Source: Blastocatellia bacterium (GTDB lineage Bacteria > Acidobacteriota > Blastocatellia > Chloracidobacteriales > Chloracidobacteriaceae). From it: 64,000 bases of DNA. Position 1 is the stretch's first letter, and every line of letters starts with the position of its first letter. The stretch covers positions 1-64,000 of the forward strand of contig JAIBAN010000035.1 in the NCBI GenBank assembly GCA_019695185.1, read 5' to 3'. Below are positions 15,472-24,773 of this stretch, in pieces. The notes under the pieces are model-generated. The model ran no database searches. It worked only from the letters and a program-made list of their open reading frames with translations, and was not told the origin of the DNA. Both the position numbers and the translations under genes were made by a program.

Positions 15472-15993
15472 ATGTCCGAAGCCGCAATAACACATCCTGG
15501 CGTCCAGGCATTTGCTGAGATTGCCGAAAAGTATTGCACTTGGGTTGAAGGACCGCGAGGGGATGCTGACGCGGAAATGCGGAAAGTGAGAAAGCTGCTG
15601 GCTGAGCTTCATGCCATGGTTTTGCGGGTCAAAGTGACGGACCGAGGGGAAATTACGGCTGAAAACATGGTGCCCCATGAAGTGTGGGGGGATGTTTTTC
15701 AGGCTTTCCGGGAACGGTTGCCGGCTAATGACTACTGGGAGGTTTCAAACCCCCTCACACATGACCCTGACCAATATCTGGTGTGCAACTCGCTGGCAGA
15801 TGACCTGGCCGACATCTATCGGGATTTGAAAAACGGACTGGCTCTGTTTCAGGAAGGGCATCTGAGCGAAGCTGCCTGGGAATGGCGCTTTTCTTTTGAA
15901 ATCCATTGGGGGGCTCACCTGATGAGTGCCCAGCGGGCAATTCACAGTTATCTGGGCGTGCAGCCGGGCTCCATCGCAGAGTCGGAACGATGA
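15472..15993 (+). CDS. DUF5063-type protein
   Basis: A 173-aa helical cytoplasmic protein. The pattern FAEIAEKYCTWVEG near the N-terminus and SLADDLADIYRDLKNGL with AAWEWRFSFEIHWGAH in the second half match my recollection of the DUF5063 family, whose role is unknown. No signal peptide or membrane segment is present. It is transcribed toward tRNA-Ser, 55 bp downstream, but that tRNA has its own promoter. Confidence 0.7.
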   Translation: MSEAAITHPGVQAFAEIAEKYCTWVEGPRGDADAEMRKVRKLLAELHAMVLRVKVTDRGEITAENMVPHEVWGDVFQAFRERLPANDYWEVSNPLTHDPDQYLVCNSLADDLADIYRDLKNGLALFQEGHLSEAAWEWRFSFEIHWGAHLMSAQRAIHSYLGVQPGSIAESER

Positions 15994-16001
15994 AAATTTT
16001 C

Positions 16002-16030
16002 TTGATCTTCCGGGCGTTGCTGTCTATGAT
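16002..16030 (+). promoter_or_regulatory. Promoter of tRNA-Ser
   Basis: TTGATC (16002-16007), 17 bp, then TATGAT (16025-16030), a good sigma-70-type promoter (4/6 and 5/6). Its expected start site near 16037 is about 12 bp before the tRNA. Confidence 0.7.
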
Positions 16031-16048
16031 GGCGGCCCTTACATATCC

Positions 16049-16134
16049 GGAGGCATAGGCTAATTGGTAAGTCACCGGTCTTGAAAACCGGCGTCCGGAA
16101 GGACTTGGGGGTTCGAGTCCCTCTGCCTCCGCCA
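16049..16134 (+). tRNA. tRNA-Ser (anticodon TGA)
   Basis: GGAGGCA at 16049-16055 pairs with TGCCTCC at 16124-16130, followed by G and an encoded CCA. The anticodon stem CCGGT/ACCGG holds the loop CTTGAAA with anticodon TGA at 16082-16084. The long variable arm (stem GTCC/GGAC) is typical of class II serine tRNAs. The T arm contains GTTCGAGTC. It reads UCA and, by wobble, other UCN codons. Confidence 0.96.
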
Positions 16135-16450
16135 TCTTCAATTCATTTTCAATTTGCGATTCCCCGTTCCAAAGTTCCCAATTGGTGACATGCAGTCCCC
16201 TGCACGTGATTTCAATTGGCTTCATGGCAGAGGGGCCAAGATTCCCCCACAACAAACGCCCATTCAGTTTTTTTCCGAATTGCACGCCACACAAACGGCG
16301 TGATACATTGCGAAATTCTCACAAAACAACCAAATTTCATCATTGGCCATTTGGAATCTGTCATTTTCCAGACTTTTCAAAGATGGCAAATTACAAAGCG
16401 CAAATGATGCCGGTGTGTTTTCGGTGAAATCATAAAGGCTGAGGGTTGAT
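16135..16450. other. Intergenic region before yebC
   Basis: 316 bp without a gene. It contains a 6-bp hairpin CACGCC/GGCGTG near 16284-16303 and, at about 16340-16410, degenerate inverted AAATGGC-like units that resemble a decayed spacer element. A GAGGG ribosome-binding site for yebC ends the region. No strong promoter is seen. Confidence 0.4.
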
Positions 16451-17191
16451 ATGTCCGGACATAGTAAATGGCATACGATTAAACACAAGAAAGGCGCGCT
16501 CGATGCCAAGCGCGGAAAAATCACAACGCGAATTTCCAAGGAAATCACCGTTGCCGCCCGTATCGGCGGTGGTGACGTTGCGGCCAATGCGCGGTTGCGG
16601 AAAGCAATTGCCGATGCCAAAGCGGAAAATATTCCCAATGATACGATTGACCGGGCCATTAAACGGGGAACCGGCGAAATCGAAGGCGCAGTGATTGAGG
16701 AAATCACCTATGAAGGTTACGGTCCCAACGGCGTCGCGGTGATGGTTCAAACCACGACCGACAACCGCAACCGGACGGTTTCGGAATTGCGCCATCTGTT
16801 TTCCAAAAACGGTGGAAACCTCGGTGAAAACGGATGCGTCCGGTTTATGTTTGACCACCTGGGCGTGATTGTGCTCGACAAGGAAGCCAGTTCGGAGGAC
16901 GAGTTGATGGAACTGGTGTTGAGCGCAGGGGCCGATGACTTGAGGGACGAAGGCGATGTGTGGGAAATCAGGACCGACCCGGCCAGCTTTGAGGCCGTGT
17001 ATGAAGCCGTCAAAGCCGCCAACCTGACCCCTATTTCCGCCGAAGTCACGATGGTGCCCCAGACTTTGGTCAAACTTGAAGGCAAGGAAGCCCAGGCTAT
17101 GCTCAAGTTTTATGACGCCCTGGACGACCATGATGACGTGCAGAAAGTTTCGGCCAATTTTGACGTGGACGAATCAGAGTATGACGCCTGA
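16451..17191 (+). CDS. yebC: YebC/PmpR (TACO1) family protein
   Basis: A 246-aa protein of the universal YebC family, beginning [23 protein letters not shown]. Long thought to be transcription regulators, YebC-type proteins are also reported to help ribosomes through proline-rich stretches. All three domains are present, including [14 protein letters not shown] and [14 protein letters not shown] ribosome-binding site sits 7 nt upstream of the ATG. Neighbouring DNA holds no ruvC genes, a common partner elsewhere. Confidence 0.95.
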   Translation: MSGHSKWHTIKHKKGALDAKRGKITTRISKEITVAARIGGGDVAANARLRKAIADAKAENIPNDTIDRAIKRGTGEIEGAVIEEITYEGYGPNGVAVMVQTTTDNRNRTVSELRHLFSKNGGNLGENGCVRFMFDHLGVIVLDKEASSEDELMELVLSAGADDLRDEGDVWEIRTDPASFEAVYEAVKAANLTPISAEVTMVPQTLVKLEGKEAQAMLKFYDALDDHDDVQKVSANFDVDESEYDA

Positions 17192-17201
17192 CGTAGGAAC
17201 C

Positions 17202-17334
17202 AATTGAGAATTGAGAATTGAGAATTGAGAATGAGTTGCTCTCTCAACAATCAGGGCAACCTTTTGGGTTGGTGAAGGTGCCAATTCAAAAAAGTTTTCA
17301 CATTCACAATTCTCAATTCTCAATTCTCAATTAA
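17202..17334. repeat. Paired inverted ATTGAGA arrays (element F)
   Basis: The left arm is 17202-17233 (four ATTGAGA units) and the right arm 17304-17334 (three to four TCTCAAT units), with a 70-bp loop. It fills the spacer between the yebC stop and the ZIP start and ends 4 bp before the ATG. Confidence 0.92.
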
Positions 17335-17338
17335 ATAC

Positions 17339-18166
17339 ATGCCATCTTTTGAGACCTTTTTCCCAGTGTTGTGCGGGACGGTCGCTGCGGGAGCGGCGGT
17401 CACCAGCGGTCTGTGGCTGACGGAGCGGTTCCGGACGATGGGCCGCGAATATGTTCAGGTCGGTTTGGCAATGTCCGCCGGCTTTTTGCTTTCGGTTGTC
17501 CTGCTTGACATCATTCCGGAATGTGCCGAGGACTGGAAAGGGCGGCCTGGTGGCTTTCACACCGCCATGTTACTGGTTCTGGCAGGCTATCTGTTTGTGA
17601 TTTTTCTGGAACGGGCGGTTTTGGCTCACGTCCACGTCCATTTCGAACCCACCATTGAGCCCCACGAATCCCATTGTGATTCGCATCCTCACATCCAGCA
17701 CGGGCATAACCTATTGGATGACTCCCATCTCCCAACCTTGCTCAGTGCTCTGGTGGTCCATGCATTTTTTGACGGTGTTTCGGTCGCATCGGCTTTTCTG
17801 TTGAATAAAGCTCTGGGCTGGGTGATTTTTATTGCCCTGTTGTTGCACAAGGTACCAGACGGTGTGACAGTGGTTTCAGTTGTTTTGGCGGCAGGCCGTT
17901 CCCGTCGGGTGGCCCGGTTGGCCACGTTGGTCACGGGCGGCGCAACGCTGCTGGGGGCAATCCTGGTGGTCTTTATGCAGCCGATTATCCCAGTGGTCGG
18001 ATATGTCCTGCCGGTAGCTGCCGGAGTGACACTGCACGTTGCCGCTTCTGACCTGGTGCCTGAAATCGTAAGCACGCAGCGTGGGTTGCGCACTCCCATG
18101 GCTATTCTTTCGGGTGTGGTTCTCTTTTACTGCACGCATTTCATGCTGGAGTGGATGCTGGGGTAA
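17339..18166 (+). CDS. ZIP-family metal transporter
   Basis: A 275-aa polytopic inner-membrane protein importing or exporting divalent metal (probably zinc). The metal-binding motifs of transmembrane helices 4 and 5 are present as HAFFDGVSVASAF and LLHKVPDG. A His-rich loop (about residues 97-125) lies between helices 3 and 4, typical of metal sensing or binding. The ATG at 17339 stands 4 bp after repeat element F, with no Shine-Dalgarno sequence. Confidence 0.92.
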   Translation: MPSFETFFPVLCGTVAAGAAVTSGLWLTERFRTMGREYVQVGLAMSAGFLLSVVLLDIIPECAEDWKGRPGGFHTAMLLVLAGYLFVIFLERAVLAHVHVHFEPTIEPHESHCDSHPHIQHGHNLLDDSHLPTLLSALVVHAFFDGVSVASAFLLNKALGWVIFIALLLHKVPDGVTVVSVVLAAGRSRRVARLATLVTGGATLLGAILVVFMQPIIPVVGYVLPVAAGVTLHVAASDLVPEIVSTQRGLRTPMAILSGVVLFYCTHFMLEWMLG

Positions 18167-18320
18167 TTTAACCTGAAGACCGGGTCCAAGGCAGAACCGG
18201 AAACCGGCTTTCATCCCTGTCGGTATGCTGCTGCGGTGCCGGATTTTGGTTGGCGTTTCCTGTCTGCGTGCCTGAAGTGCTCCTTTGCACAGCCTTATTT
18301 TCCCTTCAATCAAGCACTCT

Positions 18321-21300
18321 ATGAACCAGATTCACAAGACTTTGTGTGTTTTTTGGGGAGGAATGTCCCTGTGGTTTGTTTTCACAATGGGCCTGCCCTC
18401 CGGTTTCAGTCACAACCAGTCCTCCGGTTTGCAAAGGCAGATGTGGCAACCGGCAGCCCCGTCCACTCGGACTGCGGCAGCTTCAACCCGGTTGCCTGCC
18501 CGGTTTCGCCTGGATAGCGAGGTTTGTGCCAAAGCCTTGCGCCAAGCTCCTCTGGAAACCGTGGTGTCCGCCTGGAACAGTTCTGCCATCATCGAGTTGC
18601 CGTTGCCGGAAGGAAACTTGGCCCGCTTTCGGGTGGTGGAATCGCCCATTCTGGCCACAGCCGGTTCCGACCTGCCGGGCGGAATGAAGACCTTTGTTGG
18701 GCAGGGAGTGGACGACCCAACCGCCACCACCCGGTTTGATTGGGCCGCAGATGGTCTGCACGCCCTGATTCTTTCCGGGTCGAGGATGGTTTCCATTCAT
18801 CCGGACCAGGCCACGGGCGATACTGATGCCTATGTGACGGAGAAAATTTCGGTGTCTGCGGAACAGCTTCAATGCCTGGCTGATATGCCCGAAGTGCAGG
18901 GAAATCCGGCGGTGCAGGGACGGAAACTGGTCAAAATTGAAAAACAAGGTTTGGTTTCCGGCGGGTGGCTGCCGGGTGCTTCTACCGCAGAGGTAAAAGC
19001 CACCGTAGCTCCGGCGCAGGCAGTTGATGATGCACGGTTTTCAGCCGAAAGCATCCCGGCGGATTTACTGGCCCGGATGCAGGAGCTTTCAACCGCCGCC
19101 GCCCGGTTCCGGAGTATTACCTTTACTGCGACCAATGGCTGGCTGGTGATTGCCGACACAAACACCTTTGCTGCTTCAAACGTCCCCCCCTCGGCCTTTA
19201 CCGCAGTGGATAATCTGACCAAGGCTGGCCGGACCATTCGCGGCGTTTCTTTCTCACCGACGAACGGCTGGGTCATTTTGCATGACGACCGACAGTTTAC
19301 GGCGGAGGGGGTTCCGGCGGAACTCATGACCCGGCTCCAACAATTTTCCGCCACCGGACGCACGGTCAAACAGGTGGTGTTCACATCCGGCACAGGCTGG
19401 GTGCTGCTGGCTGATTACAATGGCTTTGCGGCTGAAGGCATTCCCGCTACCCTGCAAAACACATTGACCGATTTGGCTGCCGGTGGTGAGGAAATCAAAC
19501 GTGTCGCGCTTTCCCCAACCGGTGGCTGGGCGGTATTTTTCGGGAGCACAGGGTTTCGTAGCGAAGCCATTCCAGCTTCCATGCTCGCCAAACTGACCGG
19601 TTTTCAGGCTGCTGAACGCGATTTTGTAACCCTGGCTTTTCCCCAAACCGGGAATGGGTGGGTGGCTGTGGCCACAAGTGCCCCGGCTCCGATTGGAGGC
19701 CGGTTGCGGACCTTTCGGCTGGCGGCGGCGGCAACCGGTGAGTATACCCAAATGCAGGGCGGCGGCACGATTGACGGTGCCTTTGCTTCAATCGCCCGGC
19801 GGGTGAATTTTGCCAATGCGGTGTATGAACGTGAACTCTCCACCCGGTTTTTGCTGGTGGACAATCGGACGGCCATTTTCACCAACGCCGACGCTGACCC
19901 TTACACCAACAGCAACCTGCTGACAGCCGCAGGCCAGAATCAGCCCGTTTTGGATGAACGTATCGGAACCGCCAACTATGACATGGGCCATCTGTTTGCC
20001 GGTCTTTCATCGGGTGTGCAAGGGTTGGCTTTTTCCGGCATCTGTGTGGCTGATTCCAAAGGGCGGGCTGCCAGCGGGTATGGCGTGGCCCCGGATTCAC
20101 CGCTCTCGACCTTTATCCTGGTCCATGAAATGGGCCATCAGCAGTTTGCCAACCATTCGTTTAACGGGACTTCAGGCAGTTGCGGAGGCAGTAATCGGCG
20201 GGCTGAGGCTGCGGTTGAACCAGGCAGCGGAAGCACGGTCATGTCCTATGGGCCTGCCGGTTGCAGTCCTGAGGCGCTTGGTTTTACGGCTCAGGACATT
20301 TATTTCCATTCCTTCAGCCTGAAGCAAATGCTGGTGGCTGCTTTGAATGCCACTCCTGGAAGTTGTGCCCAGGGTGGCGGAGTGGGGAATGCTGCCCCCC
20401 AGGTGAATGCCGGTTCAGACTATGTGATTCCAGCCCGGACGCCCTTTACCCTGACTGCAACGGGCAGCGACCCCGACGGTGATGCGCTGACCTACACCTG
20501 GGAGGAAACAGACGTTGCTTTTGCCCCCGGACCTCCCAACACGGACGAAGATGGGCAGGCCCGGCCCCTGTTTCGTTCGTTTCCGCCCGCCAGTGACCCG
20601 TCCCGGACTTTTCCCAATCTGGCGAATCTGCTTGAAAACCGAACTGTCGTGGGAGAAAGCCTCCCGACCATGAACCGGACCTTACGGTTTCAGGTCACTG
20701 CCCGCGACAACCGGGCTGGAGGCGGTGGCGTGACAACCGACTCCATGCAGGTGCGAGTGGTTGCCACCGGTGGGCCGTTCAGTGTGACCGAACCCAACGA
20801 CGCCGTGACCTGGGAGGCCGGTTCGAAACGGCAGATTTCCTGGAATGTCGCTGCCACCAATCAGGTTCCTGTCAATTGTGCCAGTGTCCGGATTCGGCTT
20901 TCGACAGACGGAGGACTGACCTTTCCCACGGTTTTGGCTGAAAGCGTGCCCAACAGTGGTTCGACCATGATTACCGTGCCCGAAATCAGCACCACCACCG
21001 CCCGGCTCAAAATCGAAGCCGTGGGGAATATCTTTTTTGATCTTTCCGACCGGAATTTCACCATCCGGCCCCAGGTGGCCGATACAGAAAAGCCTTCTGT
21101 CTCAAACGTGACTTTGAGCAAATCGGCAGTCAAACGCAAAAAAGACCCGACGCTCGTGATTACCTGGAAATCAAGCGATAACAGCGCCGTGACCGGGCAC
21201 ACGCTGACCTATGCGACGGATGGGGCAAATTTTTCCACTTCGGTAGCTGCCGGACTGCCCGGTTCCGCTCAGAGCTTTACCTGGACGATTGGCTCCGCCT

Positions 21301-21395
21301 TGGCCAAAACCAAGACCGGCGTGGTGAAGGTGCGGGCTGAGGATGCCGCCGGAAATGCCGGGGAAGCGGTTTCCGGAACTTTTTCCATCAAATAG
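18321..21395 (+). CDS. Secreted reprolysin-like metzincin protease with internal GW repeats
   Basis: A 1024-aa exported protein. Residues 1-30 form a signal peptide. A propeptide-like region (LPLPEGNLARFRV...GQGVDDPTATTRF) is typical of bacterial M12B-like proteases. It is followed by five tandem ~45-residue repeats (about 237-453), each with an IPA/VPA-x-L start and a GW-x-V end. The catalytic site HEMGHQQFANH (about 602-612) is the zinc-binding HExxHxxxxxH, with a Met-turn VMSYGP downstream. The C-terminus has a polycystin/cadherin-like region (DPDGDALTYTWEE) and beta-sandwich domains. The ATG at 18321 best places the signal peptide; 18285 is the alternative. The repeat block between propeptide and protease is unusual. 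Confidence 0.88.
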   Translation: MNQIHKTLCVFWGGMSLWFVFTMGLPSGFSHNQSSGLQRQMWQPAAPSTRTAAASTRLPARFRLDSEVCAKALRQAPLETVVSAWNSSAIIELPLPEGNLARFRVVESPILATAGSDLPGGMKTFVGQGVDDPTATTRFDWAADGLHALILSGSRMVSIHPDQATGDTDAYVTEKISVSAEQLQCLADMPEVQGNPAVQGRKLVKIEKQGLVSGGWLPGASTAEVKATVAPAQAVDDARFSAESIPADLLARMQELSTAAARFRSITFTATNGWLVIADTNTFAASNVPPSAFTAVDNLTKAGRTIRGVSFSPTNGWVILHDDRQFTAEGVPAELMTRLQQFSATGRTVKQVVFTSGTGWVLLADYNGFAAEGIPATLQNTLTDLAAGGEEIKRVALSPTGGWAVFFGSTGFRSEAIPASMLAKLTGFQAAERDFVTLAFPQTGNGWVAVATSAPAPIGGRLRTFRLAAAATGEYTQMQGGGTIDGAFASIARRVNFANAVYERELSTRFLLVDNRTAIFTNADADPYTNSNLLTAAGQNQPVLDERIGTANYDMGHLFAGLSSGVQGLAFSGICVADSKGRAASGYGVAPDSPLSTFILVHEMGHQQFANHSFNGTSGSCGGSNRRAEAAVEPGSGSTVMSYGPAGCSPEALGFTAQDIYFHSFSLKQMLVAALNATPGSCAQGGGVGNAAPQVNAGSDYVIPARTPFTLTATGSDPDGDALTYTWEETDVAFAPGPPNTDEDGQARPLFRSFPPASDPSRTFPNLANLLENRTVVGESLPTMNRTLRFQVTARDNRAGGGGVTTDSMQVRVVATGGPFSVTEPNDAVTWEAGSKRQISWNVAATNQVPVNCASVRIRLSTDGGLTFPTVLAESVPNSGSTMITVPEISTTTARLKIEAVGNIFFDLSDRNFTIRPQVADTEKPSVSNVTLSKSAVKRKKDPTLVITWKSSDNSAVTGHTLTYATDGANFSTSVAAGLPGSAQSFTWTIGSALAKTKTGVVKVRAEDAAGNAGEAVSGTFSIK

Positions 21396-21410
21396 GTCGG
21401 GGCAGATTTT

Positions 21411-21676
21411 TAACCGCGAAACACGCGCAATATGCGAAAAAAGAAAACAAATTGGTCCTGTAAATATTTCGGTGCTTTGTCGAACAGCTTGTATTTCACC
21501 GCAGAGGCGCTGAGAAGGCGCTGCGGATGCGCTGAGAAAAATAAAGAAAAACTCTGCGAAAACTCTGCGAAAACTCTGCGCCTCTGCGGTGAAAGATAAA
21601 ATGGCACCAAAAAAATTACAGGTTGAACAAATTTGCTCTTTGGATTTTTGCGTGTTTCGCGTGTTTCGCGGTTTCA
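21411..21676. repeat. Nested double inverted repeat (element G)
   Basis: The outer arms are 21411-21440 (ACCGCGAAACACGCG type) and 21647-21676 (repeated CGTGTTTCG). The inner arms are 21497-21538 (CACCGCAGAGGCG) and 21550-21594 (three AAAACTCTGCG units, then GCCTCTGCGGTG). Two different families are nested in one spacer between convergent genes. The rest of 21396-21732 holds no gene. Confidence 0.85.
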
Positions 21677-21732
21677 ATAAAGAGACAAACTGAGGAAGGC
21701 GCATCGGGCAGGTATGCCGTCCGGTTGTTGGG

Positions 21733-22551
21733 CTAACAGCCGCGAAAGGCAGGCGGACGTTTTTCCCTGAAGGCTCGAATCCCTTCGGCCAGGTCTTCGG
21801 AGAGAATTGCTTCAAGGGCCATTTGATTTTCAAAAGCAAAGCCTTCTGACAGCGGCAATGTCTGAGATTGATTGAGGGCACGTTTTGAGGCCCTGACGGC
21901 AATCGGCGACATGGAGGCAATCCGAGTGGCAACCGAGCGGGTAACTTCGGGCAGGTATTCGCGGGAAACCACTTGGTTGACCAGCCCGATACGCAGGGCC
22001 TCCGCAGTATCAACCGGTAATCCAGTCAAAATCATTTCCTTGGCTTTGGCCAATCCGACCAAACGCGGCAACCGCTGTGTGCCACCCATATCCGGGATGA
22101 CGCCAACTGCTACCTCCGGCAGGCAAAAGCGGGCTCCTTCAACCGCCAGCCGTAAATCACAACACATGGCCATTTCGAGCCCGGCTCCAAAGGTCAGACC
22201 GTTAAGCGCCGCAATGGTGGGGAAAGGCAATTCCGCCAGCACATTGAACGTGTCGCGCAACCGGTTGATTTCGTTGGCAATCTGGTCGCGGCGGGTGTAA
22301 TTGGCGGTACTCAGCATTTCCCACACAATGGGATTGTCCGGCGAAAGATCAAGACCGGCACAAAAAGCTTTTTCTCCGGCACCGGTAAGAATCAGGGCGC
22401 GCACCTCGTCACCCATCGCTTCCAGTTCGGAAAAACAGGCGTCCAGCATTTCCCACATTTCCAGATTCAACGCATTCAGGACATGTGGGCGGTTCAACGT
22501 CAATGTCGCAATTTTATGTTCGACATCAAAAAGAATCAGTTCTTTGGCCAT
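21733..22551 (-). CDS. Enoyl-CoA hydratase/isomerase family protein
   Basis: A 272-aa crotonase-fold enzyme. The CoA-binding/oxyanion motif is FCAGLDLS and the second is GLTFGAGLEMAMCCDLRLA. Both catalytic glutamates appear conserved: one in GLEMAM and one in LPEVAVGVIPDMGGTQRLPR, so hydratase activity is likely. The ATG at 22551 (MAKELILF) is preferred over the frame to 22653, whose N-terminus has no homologous character. No other fatty-acid genes are adjacent, so the pathway is not clear. Confidence 0.92.
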   Translation of the reverse strand: MAKELILFDVEHKIATLTLNRPHVLNALNLEMWEMLDACFSELEAMGDEVRALILTGAGEKAFCAGLDLSPDNPIVWEMLSTANYTRRDQIANEINRLRDTFNVLAELPFPTIAALNGLTFGAGLEMAMCCDLRLAVEGARFCLPEVAVGVIPDMGGTQRLPRLVGLAKAKEMILTGLPVDTAEALRIGLVNQVVSREYLPEVTRSVATRIASMSPIAVRASKRALNQSQTLPLSEGFAFENQMALEAILSEDLAEGIRAFREKRPPAFRGC

Positions 22552-22670
22552 GAAATATGTGGCGCAGGAAAATTCAGAATTTCGGGTTGTGACGTTTCCC
22601 GAAAAAGAAGGATGCTGTGATGCAGTCTGACAAAAGGCGGGCTTGGGAATCAAGGGGAACCAGTTTGGAT

Positions 22671-22843
22671 AGTCTTGGGAGTCTTGGGAGTCTTGGGGGG
22701 CAAAAATCTGACCAGGTGACCAGGTGACAGTTTTCCGATTCCCAAGACTCCCAAGACTGATTTCCCGTCAGACTTCATGCGTGGTCGGCGCACCACCAGC
22801 AATGAAAACCGGCTCAGTCCTCAGTCCTCAGTCCTCAGTCCTC
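22671..22843. repeat. Element H: inverted GTCTTGGGA arrays plus a TCAGTCC array
   Basis: The left arm is 22671-22700 (three GTCTTGGGA units) and the right arm 22741-22759 (CCCAAGACT). A separate TCAGTCC run at 22813-22843 has no clear partner. The 300-bp spacer 22552-22851 holds no gene. Confidence 0.85.
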
Positions 22844-22851
22844 TTTTTAGG

Positions 22852-24525
22852 TCAGACTTTCATCACCACCGGCAAAATGGTCGGACGCTGGCCGGTCAGT
22901 TTTTGAATATACCGCTTGAGGCCGATGCGGATTTTTTCCCGAAAGGCTTCCAGGTCCACCCGTTCGTCGTAAGGGGTGTCCTCCAGGGTTTTGAGGACCA
23001 CGCTCTTGAGGTCGTCAATGTGGTCTTCGTTGCCATCCACCACCATATAGCCCCGCGTGGTGATTTCAGGGTTGCCTTTCAGCTCGCCGGTTGCCTGGTT
23101 GATGGCAATCACCGGAACCAGCACGCCGTCATAGGCCAGATGCTTGCGGTCCCGCATCACGATTTCATCAATTACGGTCGAACGGTCGTCATCAATAAAG
23201 ACTTTTCCAACCGGGATTTTGCCCGAAATATAGGAATCTTCTTTGGTCAGGCAGAGCACATCGCCGCTTTCGAGCAGAATCACGTTCTGGTCATTCATCC
23301 CCAGTTCCTGACAGGCAAAGGTTTTATGCCGGTAAAGCTGCCGGTATTCCCCGTGAATGGGAATGAAATAGCGTGGTTTGGTTGCTTCAATCATGAGGCG
23401 CAGGTCGTCTTGCGCGCCATGACCGGAGACGTGAATCCGGGCCGAAGTCGAATCAAACACCAGGGCATGGCGTTTGTAGCATTCGTTAATCAAGCGGGAA
23501 ATGGATTTTTCGTTGCCGGGAATCTGACGGGCCGAAAGCACCACCGTGTCGCCTTCTTCAACCACTGCCTGTTTATGCGTTCCATGAGCAATGCGGGCCA
23601 TGGCTGCAAGGGGTTCTCCCTGACAGCCGGTTGCCAGCACCAGCACCTCTTCGGGGTCCATGTGCTTGTAGTCATTGGCGGCAATCAGGAGTCCTTCGGG
23701 AATGTCCAGAAAACCGGTGCCGTCCGCGATTTCCAGCGTGCGCACCATGCCCCGCCCGACAGGGAACACCTTGCGGCCAAATTCTTCGGCCAAATCAAGC
23801 ATGATTTGAATCCGATGGATGCTGGAAGCAAAGCAACTGACAAAAATCCGGTTCTCCGCCTGGTCGAAAATATCTTCCAGGGCCGGAATCACGGCTTTTT
23901 CCGAAGGCATTCGGCCAGGACGCTCAACGTTGGTTGAGTCTGACAGCAGCGCCAGCACTCCCCGGTTGCCATATTCACGCAGTCGCTCCACGTCAATGGC
24001 ATCGCCACAAACCGGGGTTTCGTCAAATTTGTAGTCACCTGTATGAATCACCACCCCAACCGGCGTTTCAATTGCCAGGGCACAACAGTCCACGGTTGAG
24101 TGCGAAACCCGAATGTATTCAACCTTGAAGGGACCAATCGTAACAGCTTGTCCGGCGCGAATCGCATGGGTCTGTACTTTGTCAGACAGGTCGTGTTCCT
24201 CAAAGCGGCGGTCGGTCACCGCCAGTGTGTAGGGCGTGCCGTAAACCGGAACATTCACTTTTTTCAGCAAGAACGGGAGCGACCCAATGTGGTCTTCGTG
24301 ACTGTGGGTCAACACGACTGCCAACAGTTCATCGCGGTGTTCTTCAATATAGGTGAAGTTGGGAATCATAATATCAACGCCGAAATGCCCAACCTCGGAA
24401 AACATCAAACCTGCGTCAACAATGATGATAGAACCGTCATAACGAAGGGCGAGGCAGTTCATGCCAAATTCGCCCAGACCCCCAAGGGGCATGATTTCAA
24501 GACTGGCGTTGCTCACAATATTCAA
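22852..24525 (-). CDS. rnj: Ribonuclease J
   Basis: A 557-aa metallo-beta-lactamase/beta-CASP ribonuclease that cuts and degrades RNA from the 5' end, with roles in mRNA turnover and rRNA maturation. The MBL motif HSHEDHIG is at about residues 74-81; GDYKFDETP and the beta-CASP motif FVSCFASSIHRIQ follow. IHVSGHGAQDDLRLMIEATKPRYFIPIHGE is present in the second half, and a C-terminal domain completes the enzyme. Full length. It ends just before the TCAGTCC run of element H. Confidence 0.95.
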   Translation of the reverse strand: MNIVSNASLEIMPLGGLGEFGMNCLALRYDGSIIIVDAGLMFSEVGHFGVDIMIPNFTYIEEHRDELLAVVLTHSHEDHIGSLPFLLKKVNVPVYGTPYTLAVTDRRFEEHDLSDKVQTHAIRAGQAVTIGPFKVEYIRVSHSTVDCCALAIETPVGVVIHTGDYKFDETPVCGDAIDVERLREYGNRGVLALLSDSTNVERPGRMPSEKAVIPALEDIFDQAENRIFVSCFASSIHRIQIMLDLAEEFGRKVFPVGRGMVRTLEIADGTGFLDIPEGLLIAANDYKHMDPEEVLVLATGCQGEPLAAMARIAHGTHKQAVVEEGDTVVLSARQIPGNEKSISRLINECYKRHALVFDSTSARIHVSGHGAQDDLRLMIEATKPRYFIPIHGEYRQLYRHKTFACQELGMNDQNVILLESGDVLCLTKEDSYISGKIPVGKVFIDDDRSTVIDEIVMRDRKHLAYDGVLVPVIAINQATGELKGNPEITTRGYMVVDGNEDHIDDLKSVVLKTLEDTPYDERVDLEAFREKIRIGLKRYIQKLTGQRPTILPVVMKV

Positions 24526-24620
24526 AAAATCCTTTCACTGCCGTTTCGAAATAAACCGGAGATGATAGCACGCCCTGCAAGAACAAACAGCCAAACTTCC
24601 ATAAAGTGGGATTTTTTCGG

Positions 24621-24771
24621 GGTTTGGGTTCAGGGCTCAGGGTTTAGAGGGCTTTCCAATTGAGAATTGAGAATTGAGAACTGAGAATTGAGAATTGAGA
24701 ATTGGAACCTGATTCAGAATCTCAAAAATCCCATGTTAGAAAACCCTGAACCCTGAACCCTGAACCCTGGC
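24621..24771. repeat. Paired inverted GGTTCAG arrays with an internal ATTGAGA array (element I)
   Basis: The outer arms are 24621-24648 (degenerate GGGTTCA) and 24741-24771 (CCCTGAA x3). Inside lies a six-unit ATTGAGA array (24659-24706) without a good inverted partner. Two families are again combined in one spacer. Confidence 0.82.
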
Positions 24772-24773
24772 CC

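Noticed and set aside
22777-23937. 386-aa open frame opposite RNase J
   Set aside because: Antisense shadow of a clearly conserved gene; no family features in its product.
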